DNA of 12,465 bases from assembly GCA_013043915.1 (NCBI GenBank), contig JABEVH010000314.1, positions 1-12,465 of the forward strand. Reading direction: 5' to 3'. The notes below the pieces were generated by a model, which made no database searches, was not told the DNA's origin, and saw only the letters and a program-made list of their open reading frames with translations. The stretch's first letter is position 1, and the number at the start of each line of letters is the position of its first letter. The translations under genes were made by a program, and so were the position numbers. Origin of the DNA: Pseudomonadales bacterium (GTDB taxonomy: Bacteria > Pseudomonadota > Gammaproteobacteria > Pseudomonadales > Moraxellaceae). Shown here piece by piece: positions 1 through 5,489 of this stretch.

Positions 1-27
1 GAACACGCCATCCCCCATGGGCGCCAT
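1..27 (-). CDS. Possible 5' end of a gene leaving the left edge
   Basis: On the minus strand an ATG at 27-25 opens a frame that stays open to the window edge and would start MAPMGDGVF. It lies about 30 nt downstream of the predicted start point of the promoter at 65-92, which is the main support. I see no good ribosome binding site before it. A second in-window ATG at 37-35, in another frame, is also open to the edge, so the frame is not settled. Nine codons are too few to identify a family. Confidence 0.25.
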
Positions 28-64
28 CGGCTGTCATCAAAATGAAACAATCATTGGCCCGAGC

Positions 65-92
65 ATAATACCTCGCTCAGACCATAATTCAA
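65..92 (-). promoter_or_regulatory. Predicted sigma70-like promoter firing toward the left edge
   Basis: Read on the minus strand, a -35 box TTGAAT (92-87, 4 of 6 consensus bases) is separated by 16 bp from a -10 box TATTAT (70-65, 5 of 6). It sits just past the candidate terminator of the lipoprotein gene. That is where a new transcription unit would begin if another minus-strand gene lies beyond base 1. Assigned by eye from consensus only. Confidence 0.4.
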
Positions 93-105
93 GACTTCAT
101 GCACT

Positions 106-135
106 AAAAAGAAGCATCATGGATGGCCCCCATGA
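106..135 (-). terminator. Candidate intrinsic terminator after the lipoprotein gene
   Basis: Three bases past the TAG stop at 140-138, the minus strand has a 6-bp stem, TCATGG pairing with CCATGA, around a 7-nt loop (135-117). Four bases on there is a T-rich run, TTCTTTTT. The stem is short and only moderately GC-rich, so efficiency may be modest. Its position right after the stop and before a new promoter supports the call. Confidence 0.5.
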
Positions 136-137
136 CG

Positions 138-650
138 CTATGCATCAACAATGACCAACAAGGGTTCTATCCTTGATGCCGGCACCCCAACTTTGCTGGC
201 CATATGATCGACAAGATCCTCCTGAATGGAGGTCAAGGCATCCGTGTAATTTTGATTGAGCTCTTCAACCTCGTGCTGAACCGTGGCAGGTAATTCATGA
301 CCCAAGCGCGCCTCAAGAGCCTGCTTCAGGGCAGGGTTAGCGATCGGCTTAGCCAAGGCCGGGGTTAGCGAGCCTAGTTGCGATACGTCCAGTCCACTCG
401 CATCCCCTATGTTTTGCAGATAGTGTTTATGCAAAACCTTAAGGCTATAACGTGCATCATCAATCAAACTGCTGACGCGAAAGCGCTCCAGAGATGTCAG
501 AGGAACCCCGCGAACCACGCCTAGCTGATCGAGAAAACGGGTGATAGGAGGCGGCGGCGGCACTATCTGGGCCGTATGCCGGCCCCATCCCATCCACGAA
601 CACCCAGACAATCCTAGAACCAAAACCATACCCATAACAACACTGCGCAC
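138..650 (-). CDS. Small uncharacterised lipoprotein
   Basis: Predicted lipoprotein of 170 residues; I do not recognise the family. Residues 1-17 form a short lipoprotein signal peptide: Arg2, a Val/Met/Leu-rich core, then the lipobox LSGC with the acylated cysteine at position 17. The mature part begins with Trp/Gly/Arg residues, then a run of five prolines, then a mostly hydrophilic, probably helical body with no further membrane segment. Ser18 after the cysteine fits outer-membrane sorting under the Lol +2 rule, which is inference. I chose the GTG at 650 because GAGGG lies 8 nt upstream. A TTG at 665 would add five residues, giving MRVLKVRSVV and more positive charge, but has no clear ribosome binding site. 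The gene follows fadH on the same strand after a 63-bp gap and may be co-transcribed with it. A TATAAT at 718-713 could give it its own promoter, but no matching -35 is visible. Confidence 0.8.
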   Translation of the reverse strand: MRSVVMGMVLVLGLSGCSWMGWGRHTAQIVPPPPPITRFLDQLGVVRGVPLTSLERFRVSSLIDDARYSLKVLHKHYLQNIGDASGLDVSQLGSLTPALAKPIANPALKQALEARLGHELPATVQHEVEELNQNYTDALTSIQEDLVDHMASKVGVPASRIEPLLVIVDA

Positions 651-713
651 CTTAAGCACCCTCAAATTTTTCTAATATTTCTATCCATGCCAACCGAAAT
701 ACCCTCATCCCTA

Positions 714-2723
714 TTATAGCCGTGAAGCTAGCTCGGCGCCCTCACGAATAGCACGACGTGCGTCAAGCTCACCAGCTAGTTTAGCTCCGCCAATGACATG
801 CCAATGTTCCTTGGCCTTGGCCGGATCAGGAAGAAGAGTCACGACAGATTCTTGACCTGTGCATAAAATGATAGTATCCACATCCAGCACACGCTCCTCA
901 CCCTCAGCGCGATAATGCAATCCGGCATCATCAATACGCAGATACTCAACACCCGCTAACATCTTGACGTGGTACTGCAACAAACTGAGACGATGCGCCC
1001 ACCCGGTGGTTTTACCCGGACCAGCTCCCATTCTTCCAGACTTACGTTGCAGTAGCGTGACCTCACGCTTGATATCAGGGGCTAAGGGAGCCACCAAGCC
1101 TCCCGCTTCCTTGACACCCAGATCCACACCCCACTGTTGACACCAGTGCTCTACGCTCTGATCGTACTCATGCAATAAATACTCGCACATATCAACGCCG
1201 ATACCTCCAGCACCCATCACAGCTACGCGCCGACCTGGAACTTTCTCACCGCGCAAAACTTCTGCATATTGCATGACCTTGGCATGGCCTACACCTGGCA
1301 AGTCGGGTATACGTGGACGCACCCCTGAGGCCATAATCACTTCATCAAAAGATTTCAGTTCATCCTGGGTAACCTCGTGCTGCAGGCGAAGGTCAACGCC
1401 TGTAGTTTTAAGATGTTCTCGAAAATAACGAATGGTTTCCTTGAACTCTTCCTTGCCAGGCACGGCCATGGCCATGGTGAACTGGCCACCAATATCATCC
1501 CTGGCCTCAAACAAGGTGACGAGATGGCCTCGTTCAGCAGCTACCGTAGCTGCTGACATACCTGCCATCCCGGCGCCCACCACAGCTATTCGCTTAGGCT
1601 GCCTAGTCTTCACATAGACAAGTTCAGTTTCAAAAGCAGCTCGGGGATTCACCAAACAAGTGGCACGCTTACCTGAGAAGGTCTGATCAAGGCATCCTTG
1701 ATTACAGGCTATGCAGGTATTGATACGCTCAGGATGACCCGCTGCCACCTTGTTCACAAAATGTGCATCTGCCAGCAAGGGCCGAGCCATGGAAACCAGA
1801 TCTGCATCACCGCGAGCCAGGATATCTTCGGCATCTTCCGGCATATTGATGCGATTGGAGGCCATGACTGGAATACTGAGCTCCTTACGTATCGATGCAG
1901 TAACCTGTCGAAATGCCGCACGTGGCACCGAAGTGACGATGGTTGGAACTCGCGCTTCGTGCCAACCTATGCCCGTATTTAATAGGGTAATACCCGCCTG
2001 TTCTAGCGCCTTGGCAATCGTGACAATCTCTTCCCAGGTGTTTCCACCTTCTACCAAGTCAATCAATGATAGCCTGTAGGCAATGATGAAGTTAGGGCCC
2101 ACTTTGTCTCGAATGCGCTTCACCACTTCCACCGGGAACCGCATACGGTTTTCAACCGCTCCTCCCCAGCGATCCGTACGCTGATTAACGCGCCGGCAAA
2201 TAAACTGGTTAAGCAGATAACCCTCCGAGCCCATAATCTCAACACCATCATAGCCTGCAAGTTGTGCCAGTCGCGCACAACGGCCATAGTCTTCAATGGT
2301 GGAAACAATTTCCTTATCACGCATGGCCCGGGGCTTGAACTTGGAAATAGGCGATTTAGTTGCACCGGATGAAACGACAAAGGGGTGGTAGCCATAGCGA
2401 CCTGCATGCAAAATCTGCATCAGGATCTTGCCACCCTCTTTGTGAACTGCATATGTCACGCGCCGGTGATTGATCACATCACCATAGCGGTTCATGGTGC
2501 CCCCCAGGGGCAGTAACCATCCCTGGCGGTTGGGAGCAATGCCCCCGGTAATGATGAGTCCAACGCCCCCGCGCGCGCGTTCAGCAAAATATGCTGCAAG
2601 TTTGCCGTAGTTATAAAACCTGTCTTCCAGGCCTGTATGCATGGACCCCATGACTACACGGTTACGCAACTGGGTAAAGCCCAGATCCAGGGGTTGCAAT
2701 AAGTGCTCATAATTTTCAGTCAT
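714..2723 (-). CDS. fadH: NADPH-dependent 2,4-dienoyl-CoA reductase
   Basis: Iron-sulfur flavoenzyme that reduces 2,4-dienoyl-CoA to an enoyl-CoA with NADPH, allowing beta-oxidation of unsaturated fatty acids with even-position double bonds; cytosolic. At 669 residues it matches the E. coli enzyme end to end in my recollection (about 672). The N-terminal old-yellow-enzyme FMN barrel (about 1-365) contains the PLDLGFTQLRNRV start, the MGSEGYL segment with the likely catalytic Tyr169, and GWHEAR with likely catalytic His255. The 4Fe-4S cysteines are visible at 337, 340, 344 and 356 (CIACNQGC then CLVNPRA). Two dinucleotide-binding glycine motifs follow: GAGMAG (383-388, FAD) and GAGGIG (504-509, NADPH). 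No expected catalytic residue is missing. The start is ATG at 2723, with AGAGGAA about 7 nt upstream; the TTG one codon earlier is unlikely. It is divergent from a TetR regulator whose probable operator covers its promoter. Confidence 0.95.
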   Translation of the reverse strand: MTENYEHLLQPLDLGFTQLRNRVVMGSMHTGLEDRFYNYGKLAAYFAERARGGVGLIITGGIAPNRQGWLLPLGGTMNRYGDVINHRRVTYAVHKEGGKILMQILHAGRYGYHPFVVSSGATKSPISKFKPRAMRDKEIVSTIEDYGRCARLAQLAGYDGVEIMGSEGYLLNQFICRRVNQRTDRWGGAVENRMRFPVEVVKRIRDKVGPNFIIAYRLSLIDLVEGGNTWEEIVTIAKALEQAGITLLNTGIGWHEARVPTIVTSVPRAAFRQVTASIRKELSIPVMASNRINMPEDAEDILARGDADLVSMARPLLADAHFVNKVAAGHPERINTCIACNQGCLDQTFSGKRATCLVNPRAAFETELVYVKTRQPKRIAVVGAGMAGMSAATVAAERGHLVTLFEARDDIGGQFTMAMAVPGKEEFKETIRYFREHLKTTGVDLRLQHEVTQDELKSFDEVIMASGVRPRIPDLPGVGHAKVMQYAEVLRGEKVPGRRVAVMGAGGIGVDMCEYLLHEYDQSVEHWCQQWGVDLGVKEAGGLVAPLAPDIKREVTLLQRKSGRMGAGPGKTTGWAHRLSLLQYHVKMLAGVEYLRIDDAGLHYRAEGEERVLDVDTIILCTGQESVVTLLPDPAKAKEHWHVIGGAKLAGELDARRAIREGAELASRL

Positions 2724-2759
2724 CAAAGATTCCTCTGGCCAAGAAGGAAATATCAGGTA

Positions 2760-2778
2760 ATATTAACGCCGTTAAGAT
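2760..2778. promoter_or_regulatory. Probable TetR-type operator between fadH and tetR
   Basis: The core TTAACG-C-CGTTAA (2763-2775) is a perfect 6-1-6 inverted repeat. After one mismatched pair the symmetry continues for two more pairs, giving a 19-bp imperfect palindrome. It is in the 71-bp gap between divergent fadH and tetR and overlaps the predicted fadH -10 box and the weak tetR -10. Size, symmetry and place are typical of operators of autoregulated TetR-family repressors. That this regulator binds here is inference. Confidence 0.6.
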
Positions 2779-2788
2779 ACAGTGGAAA
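2760..2788 (-). promoter_or_regulatory. Predicted fadH promoter
   Basis: On the minus strand, TTTCCA (2788-2783, 4 of 6 consensus bases) is 17 bp from TAATAT (2765-2760, 4 of 6). This would start transcription about 30 nt before the fadH ATG. The spacer and -10 box lie inside the inverted repeat at 2760-2778, the arrangement expected of a repressible promoter. On the plus strand the same segment holds a weak -10-like TAAGAT (2773-2778) that could serve tetR. Confidence 0.45.
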
Positions 2789-2794
2789 ACGCAT

Positions 2795-3379
2795 ATGTCA
2801 AGCCCCCGTCGTAGTTACCATCATGGTGATCTGCGCGCTAGCCTCGTGGAGGCAGCCCTAACCATCATTAAACTACAGGGCATGGATGCCTTAAGCCTGC
2901 GTCATTTGGCTGAGTATGTCGGGGTATCAGCAACCGCCATCTACCATCATTTTCATGACAAACAAGATCTTTTAGGTGCCCTGAGTCTGCTTGGCCTACA
3001 ACGCTTTGAACATGAAGTGTATGCAAAGCTGGAGCACGATGAGTCTGATTGGCAAACGCGTTACCGGAACTTTGTCCATGCTTACCTGAATTTCGCCCTG
3101 GAAGAGCCCGAACTGTATGAATTGATGTTCGGGCGCTCCCTCTGGAAGCAACCCGGCGATGATAACTATCGGCAAGCTGCTCGGCAGGCCTTCCGGCGCT
3201 ATAGCGAAGCCTTGATACAAACCTTGCCCGAAGCGGACCAACCCTTGCGTTTAGCGCAGATGGGCTGGGCCACCCTGCATGGTTTGGTACGTATGCTTAA
3301 CGATGGATTAGCTTTCCGAGCTGAAGACATCAATCATATCGCCGATTATGCCGTTGACTGGCTAGTACGCCGTTTCTGA
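2795..3379 (+). CDS. TetR/AcrR-family transcriptional regulator
   Basis: DNA-binding repressor of 194 residues, the usual size for the family. The N-terminus has the YHHGDLR motif (8-14) found in one large TetR subgroup, then a helix-turn-helix at about 33-55 ending AIYHHFHDKQDLL, whose Y-x-H-F pattern marks the recognition helix and helix 4. The rest is a helical ligand-binding and dimerisation domain with a FALEEPELYELMF segment, typical of the WHG-type C-terminal domain. No ligand can be read from the sequence. The ATG at 2795 is preceded by only a weak GTGGA ribosome binding site. It is divergent from fadH and flanks a 19-bp palindrome, so fadH (and perhaps the lipoprotein behind it) and tetR itself are the likely targets. 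Its last 34 bp overlap the 3' end of the opposing permease gene. Confidence 0.9.
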   Translation: MSSPRRSYHHGDLRASLVEAALTIIKLQGMDALSLRHLAEYVGVSATAIYHHFHDKQDLLGALSLLGLQRFEHEVYAKLEHDESDWQTRYRNFVHAYLNFALEEPELYELMFGRSLWKQPGDDNYRQAARQAFRRYSEALIQTLPEADQPLRLAQMGWATLHGLVRMLNDGLAFRAEDINHIADYAVDWLVRRF

Positions 3380-4716
3380 TTAATTATCCAGGGAATCAAT
3401 CCCAGGACAATCCCCCCTAAGCCTATGACATTGGTTACCGTGTCAAACGTGGGTACGCTCTCCACCGCAATAAACACTAAAAACAATCCACTGACCAGTG
3501 GCCAAAACAGCAAGTCCAGGAACGTTGCCGGTGACTGTACGGCTTCATGGCGAAAGCGCCAGACACATGCAAATGCAGTCAGGCTGTAATAAAAACATAC
3601 CTGAAAACCTATGGCATTGACCGAATCAGCGATGACCAGTTTGACACTCGGAAAATAAGAGGCTCCCAGCAGGAAGCATAATCCCAACCCGACGACAACC
3701 AGAGTAGCTACCCATGGGGTCTGCCAGGAGGCGTGCAGCAAGGCATAGCGAGGGTGCAGGGCTCCTGAACGACTCTTGGCATATAATGTACGGGTGAACT
3801 GGAGTATGGATGTTTCAAGGTTACCGACGGTACTGAGGGTGACGGCTATTAAGGCCACGTACGACCAGGGATGGGGAAACAAGCGACTGGCTACTACATA
3901 GATGACATTGGTGCCTGCCTGGGCTAACTCATTATCGGTTAACACACGCAGGGCAGTAGCGGCAAAAGACACATATAACAACAGGGTAATCGCCATGGCT
4001 CCATACAGGGCCTTTCTTGCTGAAGTCTCAGCCGATTGTGTTTCTTCATTCAAGTTTAGCGTGACATCCCAGCCCCAGAAAAAAAACAGCGAAATCAGTG
4101 CCCCGGCCACGAACATTTTTGGTGTAAATGCGGATAAGCCAAATGATGACCCAACCAGAGTATGTGCTGGATGCACGGTAGGTGATAACCAGGCTGCCGC
4201 CATGATGGCCCCTAAAGAGCCTACCTCTATGACGGTAAATACTATCTGCGTATAGCTGGTGGCTTTGATGCCCTTGATCACAACGATCCCCACCAGAACT
4301 AGCCAGGCTGCTGCCAGTCCGCTTACCCATCCCGGACTATTCAGGTATTGCGGCGCGACCAAGGCCAATGTCGCTGTCGCAGCAGGCATAGAACCCGACA
4401 CCATAAATACTGAAGAAGCCACCAGCAGTGACCAGCCACATAAAAACCCAAGTAAAGGATGAAAAATCTCGCCTACCCAGGTAAAGGAAGCCCCCGCACT
4501 GGTATTGATACGTGTCAAATGGATAAAGGCCAGAGTCACCCCAAACATAATCAGACCGCTGTATAGCAGACTAGGCACAGCCAGTATGCCTACGGCAGCG
4601 ATCAGCGTCGTCAACGTGGCCGCCAACGAAAAAGCAGGCGCTGTTCCTGCTACCCCCATGATCAGGCTTTCTGTTAAACCTAAGGCTCCCTGCTGTAGCC
4701 CTGGTGATTCACGCAT
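3346..4716 (-). CDS. APC-superfamily amino-acid-type permease
   Basis: Inner-membrane secondary transporter of 456 residues, normal for the amino acid-polyamine-organocation superfamily, with about 12 hydrophobic segments. TM1 carries the glycine-rich motif GVAGTAPAFS (21-30), which in this superfamily forms the unwound substrate-binding stretch. The TM6 region has FFFWGWD followed by NEET (about 211-226), another family landmark. Substrate unknown; amino acid or amine is inferred from family only. I chose ATG 4716, which has GAGG 5 nt upstream. Upstream in-frame ATGs at 4734 and 4764 would give up to 472 residues but lack good ribosome binding sites and add no conserved sequence. It is convergent with tetR (34-bp overlap of coding ends) and divergent from the DUF2878-like gene, so it is probably a single-gene transcription unit. 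Confidence 0.9.
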   Translation of the reverse strand: MRESPGLQQGALGLTESLIMGVAGTAPAFSLAATLTTLIAAVGILAVPSLLYSGLIMFGVTLAFIHLTRINTSAGASFTWVGEIFHPLLGFLCGWSLLVASSVFMVSGSMPAATATLALVAPQYLNSPGWVSGLAAAWLVLVGIVVIKGIKATSYTQIVFTVIEVGSLGAIMAAAWLSPTVHPAHTLVGSSFGLSAFTPKMFVAGALISLFFFWGWDVTLNLNEETQSAETSARKALYGAMAITLLLYVSFAATALRVLTDNELAQAGTNVIYVVASRLFPHPWSYVALIAVTLSTVGNLETSILQFTRTLYAKSRSGALHPRYALLHASWQTPWVATLVVVGLGLCFLLGASYFPSVKLVIADSVNAIGFQVCFYYSLTAFACVWRFRHEAVQSPATFLDLLFWPLVSGLFLVFIAVESVPTFDTVTNVIGLGGIVLGLIPWIINQKRRTSQSTA

Positions 4717-4773
4717 ACGGTCCTCATTGATCATTAAAGACGGTTCAGGGGCGAAGGCTACCATTGCCAGGGC

Positions 4774-4790
4774 TATTACGAAATATTACG
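4774..4790. repeat. Direct heptamer repeat at the permease promoter
   Basis: TATTACG occurs at 4774-4780 and again at 4784-4790. The spacing is exactly 10 bp, about one helical turn, so both copies face the same side of the DNA. The second copy covers the predicted -10 box of the permease and the first lies near its start point. This could be a tandem binding site for a regulator. It is short and AT-rich, so chance is possible. Confidence 0.35.
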
Positions 4791-4810
4791 GTAGACTTAT
4801 TCTATGGAAA
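4783..4810 (-). promoter_or_regulatory. Predicted permease promoter
   Basis: On the minus strand, TTTCCA (4810-4805) is 16 bp from TAATAT (4788-4783). These are the same two hexamers seen in the predicted fadH promoter. Transcription would start near 4776, giving a leader of about 60 nt before the ATG at 4716. Both boxes match consensus at only 4 of 6 positions. Confidence 0.4.
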
Positions 4811-4825
4811 ACAGGACTCAGATTC

Positions 4826-5353
4826 TTGGAAAATCTTTCCTCAACCAGGCTTACCTCCGACATCGGGTACCGGATAGGTGTTTCGCAGCTAGGCTGGTTT
4901 ATCGATGTTTTCGGTCATGCTTGGCATCATGCTGTGGCGGCATCGCTGCTAACCCTGGTGATACTCCTAGCTCATCTTTACCATACCAGGCATAGCCAAG
5001 AGTGGCGGTTGATGGCTATTTCCCTGATCATGGGCATGCTGGTTGAGTCACTGTTTATCCGCAGCCATCTCATCATTTATATTGGCACTGCTTCCACCTC
5101 CCCGTGGCCTCCTCCATGGGTACTGCTGCTCTGGCCGCTATTTGCCATAACTTTGCCGGTCTGGCAACTTAAACTCACCTACGTGCCCTGGCAAATACTC
5201 GTAGGTAGTACATGCGCTTTAGCCTATGCTGCTGGTGTGCGTGCTGGAGCTGCCAGGTTCCCTCATCCCGCCATCAGCTTAAGTATGATGGCCGTGACCT
5301 GGTCTGGCCTGCTACCTCTCCTTGTATGGCTCTCCAAGCGTCTCAGGCTATAA
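4826..5353 (+). CDS. DUF2878-like multi-pass membrane protein
   Basis: Small inner-membrane protein of about 175 residues, which I match from memory to the DUF2878 family. The QLGWF start of TM1 (21-25), later hydrophobic segments, a WPPPWVLLLWPLFAITL segment and a C-terminal LLPLLVWL helix fit. About five or six membrane helices are apparent. Function is unknown. The start is uncertain: no ATG or GTG lies close upstream of QLGWF in this frame, so TTG 4826, with CAGGA about 10 nt upstream, is the best candidate. Reading back to an ATG at 4505 would run through most of the permease 5' end in antisense and add non-conserved sequence. It is divergent from the permease, and a gap of about 136 bp separates it from the efflux operon, which has its own promoter. 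Confidence 0.75.
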   Translation: MENLSSTRLTSDIGYRIGVSQLGWFIDVFGHAWHHAVAASLLTLVILLAHLYHTRHSQEWRLMAISLIMGMLVESLFIRSHLIIYIGTASTSPWPPPWVLLLWPLFAITLPVWQLKLTYVPWQILVGSTCALAYAAGVRAGAARFPHPAISLSMMAVTWSGLLPLLVWLSKRLRL

Positions 5354-5394
5354 ACTTGAAAGAATTTTGCTTCAGGTTAAATAGGAAGACAGGG

Positions 5395-5422
5395 TTGGCG
5401 AAATGATTCCATAATGTATAAT
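5395..5422 (+). promoter_or_regulatory. Predicted promoter of the RND efflux operon
   Basis: TTGGCG (5395-5400, 4 of 6 consensus bases) is 16 bp from a perfect TATAAT (5417-5422). The predicted start is near 5429, leaving a leader of about 60 nt before the RND ATG at 5490. This is the best sigma70 match in the window and probably drives all three efflux genes. Confidence 0.65.
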
Positions 5423-5437
5423 TGCCTAATTAACGAT

Positions 5438-5465
5438 ATCCTGGTCTTGCCTGATAACCTAGGAT
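5438..5465 (+). other. Potential leader hairpin upstream of the RND gene
   Basis: ATCCT (5438-5442) pairs with AGGAT (5461-5465) and GGT (5443-5445) with ACC (5457-5459), leaving T5460 bulged. That makes an 8-bp stem with an 11-nt loop. It begins about 9 nt after the predicted transcription start and abuts the palindrome at 5466-5479. No T-run follows, so it is not an intrinsic terminator. Confidence 0.4.
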
Positions 5466-5479
5466 GTCGTTGCAACGAC
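5466..5479. promoter_or_regulatory. Perfect 14-bp palindrome abutting the RND ribosome binding site
   Basis: GTCGTTG is followed directly by its reverse complement CAACGAC, with no spacer. The Shine-Dalgarno GGAG (5480-5483) follows at once, 6 nt before the ATG at 5490. As DNA it could be a dimeric repressor site inside the leader. As RNA it could form a 5-bp stem with a TGCA loop next to the ribosome binding site. No efflux regulator gene is adjacent, so any cognate protein would be encoded elsewhere. Confidence 0.45.
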
Positions 5480-5489
5480 GGAGTCCGGT

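Noticed and set aside
2120..2407. 95-residue minus-strand frame within fadH
   Set aside because: It is an alternative frame of the FadH barrel region, which is conserved and uninterrupted in the main frame.
4505..4825. Long N-terminal extension of the DUF2878-like gene back to an ATG at 4505
   Set aside because: The extension is antisense to the start of the permease, has no membrane or domain features, and would make the protein far longer than the family.
4804..4995. 63-residue frame starting at the ATG 4804
   Set aside because: It overlaps the conserved DUF2878-like start in another frame and gives a Cys/Arg-rich peptide with no family resemblance.
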